Assembly: GCA_012032575.1 (NCBI GenBank)
Contig: JAAUSP010000531.1
Coordinates: 1-5,481 of the forward strand
Direction: 5' to 3'
DNA length: 5,481 nucleotides
Source: Anaerolineales bacterium
GTDB taxonomy: Bacteria > Chloroflexota > Anaerolineae > 4572-78 > J111
Below are positions 1-5,481 of this stretch, piece by piece. The notes under the pieces were generated by a model, which was not told the DNA's origin, did no database searches, and was given only the letters and a program-made list of their open reading frames with translations. Numbering within the stretch: the stretch's first letter is position 1; every line of letters starts with the position of its first letter. A program made the position numbers and the translations under genes.

Positions 1-369
1 GGCAGTCCCCATTTCTCGCTGGCCGAATTCAAACAGTTGGCTCCGCTGCTGACCGGCCGCCGGGTCCACCCGGAGGTCAAATTTCTGGTCACATCCAGCC
101 GGGCGATGACTTTGTTGGCCCAAAAGGCGGGCTATCTGGCCGCGCTGGAAGCCTTCGGCGGCAAAGTAACGGTGGATACGTGCATTCTGGCCTCGCCGAT
201 GCTGCCGCCGCAGATCAAGCGGCTCATGACCAATTCGGCCAAGTATGCCTATTACGCCCCCGGCATGCTCAACACCGAAATAACTTTTGGCAGCCTGGCC
301 GATTGCGTTCAGTCGGCGGTGGCGGGCCGGGTGGTGCGGGATGAGTCTTTGTGGGAAGAAGGGATCTGA
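1..369 (+). CDS. Aconitase X large (catalytic) subunit, C-terminal part (5' end outside window)
   Basis: The frame is open from base 1 to a TGA at 367-369, giving the last 122 residues of a protein that begins upstream. The in-window TTG at 37 is not a credible start, because family-like sequence (GSPHFSLAEF) precedes it. Family signatures seen are VTSSRAM (about visible residues 30-36), LEAFGGKVTVDTC with Cys61, and the closing block MTNSAKYAYYAPGMLNTEITFGSLADCVQSAVAGR. This is the DUF521/aconitase X large subunit. The Cys in the VDTC motif is, from family knowledge, one of the iron-sulfur cluster ligands. Members dehydrate small hydroxy acids: cis-3-hydroxy-L-proline in bacteria, or (R)-5-phosphomevalonate in the archaeal mevalonate route. 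The substrate cannot be decided from this fragment. The small-subunit gene follows 91 bp downstream on the same strand, so the two should form one cytoplasmic complex. Confidence 0.93.
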   Translation, partial: GSPHFSLAEFKQLAPLLTGRRVHPEVKFLVTSSRAMTLLAQKAGYLAALEAFGGKVTVDTCILASPMLPPQIKRLMTNSAKYAYYAPGMLNTEITFGSLADCVQSAVAGRVVRDESLWEEGI

Positions 370-444
370 GGGAATTGAGGGAACTTGGGGAATTGAGGGG
401 AGTAGGGAAGGTTCTATCCAGTTCCATCAGTTCCCTTAGTTCCT
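370..444. repeat. Inverted array of 9-bp repeats forming a long hairpin
   Basis: Plus-strand nonamers run head to tail: GGGAATTGA (370-378), GGGAACTTG (379-387), GGGAATTGA (388-396), then the decayed GGGGAGTAG (397-405). The minus strand carries the same unit facing back: AGGAACTAA (444-436), GGGAACTGA (435-427), TGGAACTGG (426-418), then a degenerate ATAGAACCT. The two arrays can pair over 27 positions (370-396 with 418-444), with about three mismatches plus some G-U pairs and a 21-nt loop. The array begins 1 nt after the large-subunit stop codon and ends just before the ribosome binding site of the small subunit. It lacks a U-run, so it is not a typical terminator. A role in mRNA stability or subunit ratio is inference. 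Confidence 0.8.
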
Positions 445-448
445 TTTT

Positions 449-454
449 GAAAGG
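449..454 (+). promoter_or_regulatory. Ribosome binding site of the small aconitase X subunit
   Basis: A purine-rich GAAAGG sits 6 nt before the ATG at 461 and supports that start. It lies immediately outside the 370-444 hairpin, so it would stay single-stranded if the hairpin forms. Confidence 0.6.
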
Positions 455-460
455 GTTCAA

Positions 461-898
461 ATGGAGCTAATTTTACAGGGCCGGCCCGTAATTCCCGGTC
501 AGGCCAGCGGGATTGCGCTGGTTGCCGGCGAGCCGCTGAGTTTTTGGGGCGGGTACGATTATCAAACGGGGACAATTATTGACCAGCGCCATGCTTTGGT
601 GGGACAGTGCGCGGCGGGGCGGGTGCTGGCTGTACCGTTCACACGGGGGTCAAGCACAACCACCGCCGTGCTGCTGGAGGCGGTCAAAGCCGGTACCGCT
701 CCGGCAGCCATCATCACCACTGCGCCCGACTCCTTTTTTGCCCTGGCCTCGATTGTGGCCGATGAGATGTACGGTCAGCCTATTCCACTGGTGGTGCTGG
801 CCGAAGCCGATTTTGCCCGGCTGCACAGCGGACAAACGGTGGAGTTGGATGCAGTGGGGATGGTACGCGTGATGGACGCTTTGGTTGGGGAAAGGTGA
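461..898 (+). CDS. Aconitase X small (swivel) subunit, DUF126 family
   Basis: A complete 145-residue protein, the usual size for the separate swivel-domain subunit. Family features seen are GRPVIPGQASGIAL (residues 7-20), the block EPLSFWGGYDYQTGTIIDQRH (24-44), VLAVPFTRGSST (55-66) and the APAAIITTAPDS stretch. The RGSS at 62-65 carries the serine that, by analogy with aconitase swivel domains, acts as catalytic base at the interface with the large subunit. Many relatives have GRGSS where this protein has TRGSS. It should pair with the large subunit encoded just upstream to make an iron-sulfur dehydratase. The ATG start is supported by GAAAGG 6 nt upstream. No clear terminator follows. The next gene converges from the other strand, and the 314-bp gap is filled with inverted repeats. 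Substrate (cis-3-hydroxyproline type, phosphomevalonate, or another acid) is unresolved. Confidence 0.92.
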   Translation: MELILQGRPVIPGQASGIALVAGEPLSFWGGYDYQTGTIIDQRHALVGQCAAGRVLAVPFTRGSSTTTAVLLEAVKAGTAPAAIITTAPDSFFALASIVADEMYGQPIPLVVLAEADFARLHSGQTVELDAVGMVRVMDALVGER

Positions 899-936
899 TG
901 ATATCAGGTTAAGGCAACTCCAAAAAAATAAAACGT

Positions 937-1006
937 CAATTCCCGTGGTGCGTAGGGCGTGGTACGTGGCAAAATTACATTATGCACCACGTTCAAATAG
1001 GAATTG
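937..1006. repeat. 70-bp inverted-repeat unit with CGTGGTRCG motifs
   Basis: The ends are CAATTCC (937-943) and GGAATTG (1000-1006), exact reverse complements. Inside them are CGTGGTGC (944-951) and GCACCACG (984-991), again exact reverse complements. The right arm carries an extra 8 nt between its two blocks. The left half also contains a direct repeat, CGTGGTGCG (944-952) and CGTGGTACG (958-966). It could fold into a hairpin, but no T-run follows on either strand. It lies in the convergent spacer 899-1212 and its right end touches the next repeat element base to base. Bases 899-936 contain nothing I recognise apart from an A-rich stretch. Confidence 0.6.
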
Positions 1007-1179
1007 AACCACCAAGATACAATGGCACAAATTTGTAACTACTCAGCCCTCATGTCATTTCGAGGCCGTAGGCCGAGAAATCCCTATCATGCTACATCGG
1101 CCTCGGAGATTTCTCCCTTCGGTCGAAATGACATGGCTGAGTAGTTGCAATTTCTTGGTGTCTTTGTGCCTTCGTGGTT
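1007..1179. repeat. MITE-like imperfect inverted-repeat element, about 173 bp, no coding capacity
   Basis: The two arms match in layers from outside inward. AACCACCAAG at 1007 resembles the reverse complement of the right end, AACCACGAAG (1179-1170). ACTACTCAGCC (1038-1048) pairs with GGCTGAGTAGT (1135-1145). CATGTCATTTCG (1051-1062) pairs with CGAAATGACATG (1124-1135). GAGAAATC (1075-1082) pairs with GATTTCTC (1108-1115). The arms differ by small indels and by the variable filler next to the ATTTCG block (AGGCCGTAGGCC on the left, CCTTCGGT on the right). The ATTTCG...GAGAAATC words resemble palindromic intergenic repeats I associate with many environmental bacterial genomes, but I cannot confirm copy number here. 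No transposase and no convincing target-site duplication are visible. It could act as a bidirectional transcription barrier between the convergent genes. Confidence 0.7.
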
Positions 1180-1194
1180 AAGCTTCTTGCTTAA
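1178..1194. other. Small perfect hairpin at the edge of the repeat element
   Basis: TTAAGC (1178-1183), a 5-nt loop and GCTTAA (1189-1194) form a 6-bp stem. It lies 19 bp beyond the stop codon of the minus-strand kinase gene and overlaps the last 2 bp of the larger repeat. There is no T-run after it on the minus strand, so a terminator role is weak. Confidence 0.3.
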
Positions 1195-1212
1195 TGGGCA
1201 AAAACTTCATTT

Positions 1213-4200
1213 CTAAGCCATTAATACCTGGCGCACCGCGTCAGTGAGCGCATGGGGCGAAAAAGGTTTTGGCAAAAAAGCCGCGCCGCGCTTCTGTACT
1301 GCCTGTTTGAGCACAGCATCATCGGCGGAACCTGAGATGGTAAGCAACTTAACTCTGGCCGCCCGGCCAGTAAAGGCTCGACCAGTGCCCGGCCAATGAT
1401 GGAGGGCATGAGGGCCACTTCGGTCAGGAGTAGATGAATAGGCTGGTGATACTGCTGGCTGAGGGCTAACGCTTCTGACCCGCTGTTGGCTTCGAGGACG
1501 GTATAGCCGCTGCTTTCCAGAATAGTGCGTATAAAAAGGCGCATGTCCGTTTCATCTTCCACCAATAAGACAGTTTTACCCTCTTGTTCCAATTCCGGCG
1601 CAGCTATTTTTGGTTCGGATAAGGAGCCGGTTTGGTCCACCTGGGGAAAGTATACATTGAAGATAGCGCCCCGGCCCACCTCACTGAATACCTGTAGATG
1701 ACCATCACTTTGAGCCACAATGCCATAAACCGTTGCTAACCCTAAACCGGTGCCCTGCCCGACCTCTTTGGTGGTAAAAATGGCTCAAAGATATGGCTGA
1801 TGGTGGCCGCGTCTATACCTCTGCCGGTATCGCCGACAGCCAGCAAGACATAAGATCCGGGACGAACATCGGGATGGTGGTGGGTATAGCCTTGATCCAG
1901 GTTTACATTGATGGTTTCAATTATCAGCCTGCCCCCCTGCGGCATGGCATCACGGGCATTCAGCACCAGATTCATTACCATCTGTTCAAGCTGTCCCCGG
2001 TCGGCTTTAATCAAGCCCAGCCCCGGCTGAAGCTGAGTGACCAGCTCAATATGCTCGCCAATCAGGCGCAGGAGCATTTTTTCCAGGTCAGTCACCACCT
2101 CATTAAAATTAAGGAGTTGAGGCTGGAGGAGTTGCTGGCGGCTAAATGCCAGCAGTTGCCGGGTCAGCGTTGCGGCCCGCTCGCCTGCTTTCCTGATCTG
2201 TTCCAGGTCGGGGCGAGTCGAGTTATCGTGGCTCAATTGTTGCAGCAGAAGGTCGCTGTAGCCATTGATAACGGTCAACAGGTTGTTAAAATCGTGGGCG
2301 ACCCCGCCGGCCAGCCGGCCAATGGCTTCCATCTTTTGGGCCTGGCGAAGTTGTTCTTCCAACTGCTTGCGTTCGGTAATATCAAGCGCCATCCCCCCTA
2401 CCAGTTGCCGCTCGGCGATATCTTTGAGAATAAACTTGAATACGGTCCAATAGCGCAGCGGGTCTCCACCTTGGGTATGGACCATCAGCGGCGCCACATC
2501 CTGTCCATTGGCAAGAGCTATCAAATCGCTGCTGCGGAAATGCTGAGCTACTTCTGCCGGCCAAAGATCAAAATCCGTTTTGCCCCACAACTGTTCCGCT
2601 GGCTCATTAAACTGGTTAATCCAGGCACGATTACCGTAGATGTAGCGTCCCTCTTCGTCTTTGATAAAGGCCAGAATCGGGCTGTGATTCATAAAGGCGT
2701 CAAAGCGCTCCCTGCTTTCCAGCAAAGCTTTCTCGGCCTGAGTTCGCTCAATCGCAATACCAGCCAGATTGGTTGCCATTTGGATGAGCTGTAAATCTCG
2801 GGGGGCGGGATGGCGCGGCTCGCGGTAATATATGGCAAAGGTTCCCAGAACCTGCTTGTCGCTGGAAGAGATGGGGGTGGACCAGCAAGCGCGGAGACCG
2901 TGAGTTAAGGCCAGTTCACGATAGCTTGCCCACAGCGGGTCTGTGGCAATATCAGTCACAATGACTGCTTCTTCCCGGTAGGCCGCCGTGCCGCAAGACC
3001 CAGCCGCCGGTCCGATAGGCATTCCATCTATAGCCTGGGAGTAACTGGCCGGCAAATTGGGCGCAGCCCCGTGATGTAAGGTCTGCTCATTTTTATTGAA
3101 GAGCAGGATGGAACACAACATATTAGGGGTCTGTTCTTCAATAGATTGGGTAATGGCTGCCAAGATATCGGCCAGGGGACGGCCTTTGGCAATCATTTCA
3201 AGGATTTGATTTTGACTCGCCAATACGGACGCACTTTGCTTCTGGGCGGTAATATCTACCATCAAGCCGCGCAGTTTGACTGCCTGCCGGTCCTCGACCA
3301 CCACCGTCACAATATCGCGCAGCCAAACCAGCCGGCCATCCGCAGCGACCATGCGGTATTCAAATTCGTGGTCTTTCAATTCCTGGGTGGAAAGAAGACA
3401 GAAGTTTAGCGCCCATTCCCGGTCGGGTTGGTAGATATGAGTTTGCCAAAAATCTCTTTCCTGTAGCCAGCGTTCCAGGGGATAGCCCAGCAGCCGTTCG
3501 GCCTGAGAGCTGACAAAGAGGAACTCAAAAGTCCGGGCATCCGCCTCCCAGACAATGCCTTCAATGGAGTCAATCAGTTCTAGCCGAACCTGGCGGTCTC
3601 GTTTCAAATGCAGGTCGGCTTGTTTGTGCTCGGAAACAGCGGGTATCAGGGCTGCAACCTGTTCCCCGACGGCGTTGGTTGGTCGCAGGGATTGGCGCAG
3701 TTGCTCTTCAAAGCGCAACAGCTCCATGGAAAAATAGCTGACAATGGCTGCATCGGGGTTGGTGAGGGGATAGCTGGTTCGCGCCGCTTGCAGCGAAACC
3801 AGCCGGTCGGGACAGGCGGCGGCAATGACGCCTGCCAGCAAATCGAGCACCGGGTTGATTGCCTCCCGTTCAAAACTCCAGACAGTCTCAAATTGGCCGG
3901 TTGACTCACCAGCGGCAGGGGGTTGACTTGCCTGCCCGCACAGAATCACCGCCATAGGCTCGGACAGAATGGCCAGAAACCATTCCCGGCGCAGCGGGTC
4001 GCTTTGACTTAATGTAACATGGAGTGAAGCGGCTTCGCTCTCCGGGGGCAGCGGCTCGGCGGTAAAAATGTACACCTGCTGCGCTGCCTGAGCCAACGCC
4101 TGATACCGCTTTAGCTCCTGCTGCCAGTAACCTGGCTCTGGAATGCCCACAAAAATGAGGGCAGGAATATGTCTGGATAAAACCAGATCTTCAAGTGTGT

Positions 4201-4309
4201 GGGCTAAGTGGATCAGCGTAGCCTGGGCGCAGTGGACAGTCGGCAAACGGTCGCCCCAATTAGTCCGTATCAAATCATACACCGATAAAAGTGACGGTGG
4301 GACGACCAT
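1213..4309 (-). CDS. Hybrid sensor histidine kinase, DICT-PAS-GAF-PAS-HisKA-HATPase-REC (two apparent 1-base frame breaks)
   Basis: When repaired, this is one protein of about 1032 residues with no membrane segment or signal peptide, so a cytoplasmic sensor. Domains in order: DICT-like sensory domain (about 5-165, with FEAVW-like FETVWSFE at 140-147); PAS (247-357); GAF (365-525, with the [13 protein letters not shown] motif at 433-445); PAS (535-650); HisKA with phospho-acceptor His672 in [11 protein letters not shown]; HATPase with N box [10 protein letters not shown] (Asn784), VGDTGRGID and IFEPF (840-844), then [13 protein letters not shown]; and REC (about 912-1030). In the DNA the frame breaks at the A5 run 1776-1780 (one base short, after IFEPF) and at 1349-1350 (one base short, in REC after RPEL). 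The corrected end is [19 protein letters not shown], with stop at 1213-1215. The REC keeps Asp919, Ser993 and Lys1015 but has Glu964 at the phosphoacceptor position. ATG 4309 is the start: an in-frame TAG lies two codons upstream and AAAGG precedes it by 7 nt. It appears to be monocistronic. The signal is unknown. Confidence 0.9.
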
Positions 4310-4316
4310 GGTCTAA

Positions 4317-4321
4317 CCTTT
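4317..4321 (-). promoter_or_regulatory. Ribosome binding site of the histidine kinase gene
   Basis: AAAGG on the minus strand lies 7 nt before the ATG at 4309. An in-frame TAG at 4313-4315 rules out a longer N-terminus, so this site fixes the start. Confidence 0.6.
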
Positions 4322-4369
4322 CGCGCCAGGAACAAACCGAGGCAATATTGGCAAATAACCAAAACCTTT

Positions 4370-4404
4370 AAGAAGGGTTATAGTTCTATTGTACTATAAC
4401 TTCT
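4370..4404. promoter_or_regulatory. Operator-like palindrome over the kinase promoter
   Basis: GTTATAGT (4377-4384) and ACTATAAC (4393-4400) are exact reverse complements separated by 8 bp. The symmetry extends to AGAAG (4371-4375) and CTTCT (4400-4404) if a short bulge is allowed. The repeat covers the -10 element and the expected transcription start, the usual place for a repressor site. No regulator gene is visible in the window, so the binding protein is unknown. It could also be a 5' mRNA stem or chance in an AT-rich stretch. Confidence 0.4.
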
Positions 4405-4416
4405 TTGTCTTTTCAA
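4388..4416 (-). promoter_or_regulatory. Sigma-70-type promoter of the histidine kinase
   Basis: On the minus strand TTGAAA (4416-4411) is followed by a 17-bp spacer and TACAAT (4393-4388). Each hexamer is one base off consensus and the spacing is optimal. Transcription would begin near 4381, leaving a leader of about 70 nt before the ATG at 4309. It lies downstream of the terminator of the preceding gene, so the kinase has its own transcript. Confidence 0.7.
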
Positions 4417-4444
4417 AAGGTTGAAGAATGGGCAGCACGTATCG

Positions 4445-4487
4445 AAAAAACAGACCCGAAGAATCTGGCACACGCTTCGGGTCTGTT
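4445..4487 (-). terminator. Intrinsic terminator after fabF
   Basis: On the minus strand AACAGACCCGAAG (4487-4475) pairs perfectly with CTTCGGGTCTGTT (4461-4449) across a 13-nt loop. A run of six Ts (4450-4445) overlaps and follows the stem's end. The structure starts about 55 nt past the fabF stop codon and separates fabF from the kinase promoter. Confidence 0.88.
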
Positions 4488-4542
4488 AGAAAGCCTCAAA
4501 AATTATTAAATGGCGGCATCAACAAGATACCACACGGCCCTG

Positions 4543-5481
4543 TTACTGGGCGCTGGCCCCATTTTCGCTGTAGCGTTTCAGGGCCAAAACCACATTTTGA
4601 CCACCAAAACCGAACGCATTGACCAGGGCCAAATTGACTTCATGCCGGCGAGCTTCATTGGGCACATAATCGAGGTCACATTCCGGGTCGGGGGTGTTAT
4701 AATTGATGGTGGGACAAATGATGCCCTCTTCTATAGTTTTGACGGCGGCCAGCGCCGAAATCGCCCCGGCTGCCCTAACATGTGGCCTACTTGAGATTTG
4801 GTTCCGGTGACCGGAATTTGATAGGCATGCTCGCCAAAGACGGTTTTGAGGGCCAGCGTTTCGGCCACATCACCCAGCGGCGTGCTGGTGCCGTGCGCAA
4901 AAATGGCGTCAACCTCCTCCGGCTTTGTGCCCGTCGAAGCCAGAGCACCTCTGAGGGCCGCAGTGGCCCCGCTGGCATCCGGCTTGGGGGCGGTCAGGTG
5001 GTAGGCATCCGAGGTCAGCCGCCCGCCCAGCACTTCGGCGTAAATACGCGCCCCCCGCGCTTTGGCGTGTTCTTCGGTTTCCAGCACAAACGCCGCCGCG
5101 CCTTCGCCAAAAACAAAACCGTCGCGGTCTTTATCAAAAGGCCGGCTGGCGTGCTGCGGGTCATCATTGCGGGTCGAAAGCGCACCCATCCGGGCAAACG
5201 AGGCATAGATCAGCGGCGAAATGGCCCCCTCGGTCCCCCCGGCGATGATGACATCGGCTTCGCCGCGCTTGATCATATGGAAAGCATCAATCAGGGCGTA
5301 ATTGCCGCTGGCGCAGGCCAGGGCCGAGGTGTTGAGCGGCCCGGTGGTGCCAAACTCGATGGAAACCAGGCACGAGGCCGCGTTTGCCATCACACTGGTC
5401 ACCAAAAAGGAGTGATGGTGCGCGGTCCCTCGGCTATCAGTTGCCGGGTGCCTTCTTCCATGGTGCTGAGACCGCCGCCGC
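4543..5481 (-). CDS. fabF: 3-oxoacyl-[acyl-carrier-protein] synthase II (KASII), 5' end outside window, two apparent 1-base frame breaks
   Basis: This is the condensing enzyme that extends acyl-ACP with malonyl-ACP in fatty-acid synthesis. Reading through two breaks gives 312 visible residues from the window edge (first full codon at 5479) to TAA at 4543-4545. The first visible residue corresponds to about residue 108 of the E. coli enzyme. The catalytic set is complete and correctly spaced: Cys56 in LACASG, His196 in HGTSTPLGD, Lys228 and His233 in KSQVGHMLG, and the closing NAFGFGG. Breaks: the A5 run 5404-5408 (one base short; upstream reads [23 protein letters not shown], then [11 protein letters not shown]) and CCC 4773-4775 (one base short; restored [18 protein letters not shown]). 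The TTG at 5405 is therefore not a real start. A strong terminator follows. Ketosynthases of polyketide pathways are related, but the full-length collinear match and the [12 protein letters not shown] block favour housekeeping FabF. Confidence 0.92.

Noticed and set aside
370..444. CRISPR array or terminator reading of the nonamer repeats
   Set aside because: The units are 9 bp with no spacers and invert midway, and no U-run follows the stem.
269..872. Open frames overlapping the aconitase X genes (minus 269-460 and 650-835, plus 579-872)
   Set aside because: They are shadows of the two recognised subunits. The 269-460 frame also runs through the nonamer repeat array.
1007..1179. Structured RNA gene or tRNA in the convergent spacer
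   Set aside because: The pairing is a simple nested palindrome with diverged arms. No cloverleaf, anticodon arm or known RNA motif is visible.
1776..1780. Programmed -1 ribosomal frameshifting as the reason for the frame breaks
   Set aside because: A slip at the T-runs near 1776 or 5404 is thinkable, but the breaks at 1349 and 4773 have no slippery heptamer, and four such events in two unrelated genes is implausible.
1793..2794. 333-codon open frame on the plus strand, antisense to the kinase
   Set aside because: It lies wholly inside the well-supported kinase coding sequence on the other strand, shows no recognisable domain and has low-complexity translation typical of a shadow frame.
3146..3904. 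Further plus-strand and alternative minus-strand open frames inside the kinase
   Set aside because: All are shorter frames overlapping the DICT, PAS and GAF coding region, with no family similarity that I can see.
4343..4350. CAATATTG palindrome in the kinase leader
   Set aside because: Eight bases of AT-rich symmetry are expected by chance in a region this size.
4428..4794. Short plus-strand open frames over the terminator and the 3' end of fabF
   Set aside because: They cover a strong minus-strand terminator and antisense fabF, and the translations are not protein-like.

Overview
The window looks like a piece of a bacterial chromosome with moderately high GC content, most likely from an environmental genome. 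Repeat-rich spacers, a DICT-type sensory histidine kinase and a two-gene aconitase X pair would fit Chloroflexota (Anaerolineae-like), but this lineage is inferred from gene flavour only. There are no tRNA, rRNA, CRISPR or transposase genes.

Layout. At 1-898, on the plus strand, are the end of an aconitase X large (catalytic) subunit gene and the complete small (swivel) subunit gene. They are separated by a 91-bp spacer built from 9-bp repeats that can fold into a long hairpin. At 899-1212 is a gene-free convergent spacer packed with two abutting inverted-repeat units, about 70 bp and 173 bp. At 1213-4309, on the minus strand, is one large hybrid sensor histidine kinase (about 1032 aa when repaired: DICT-PAS-GAF-PAS-HisKA-HATPase-REC). 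It has a well-formed sigma-70-type promoter overlapped by a palindrome, in the 4310-4440 spacer. At 4445-4487 is an intrinsic terminator for the upstream minus-strand gene. From 4543 to the window end, on the minus strand, are the last ~312 residues of a FabF-type 3-oxoacyl-ACP synthase II.

Reading frames. The kinase and fabF are each interrupted twice. All four breaks are the loss of one base in or beside a short homopolymer (near 1349, 1776, 4773 and 5404), and protein similarity resumes at once in the next frame. fabF is normally essential and all its active-site residues are kept, so sequencing or assembly undercalls are the simplest explanation. The kinase and fabF are therefore annotated here as single genes spanning the breaks.

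How the genes relate. The aconitase X pair forms one dehydratase complex (substrate unresolved: a hydroxyproline isomer or phosphomevalonate). The kinase has its own promoter and is probably an independent cytoplasmic sensor. FabF belongs to fatty-acid elongation. I see no evidence that the three units form one pathway and no convincing new defence or mobile system. The most notable non-coding content is the repeat structures. The most notable protein oddity is a glutamate at the kinase receiver's phosphoacceptor position.
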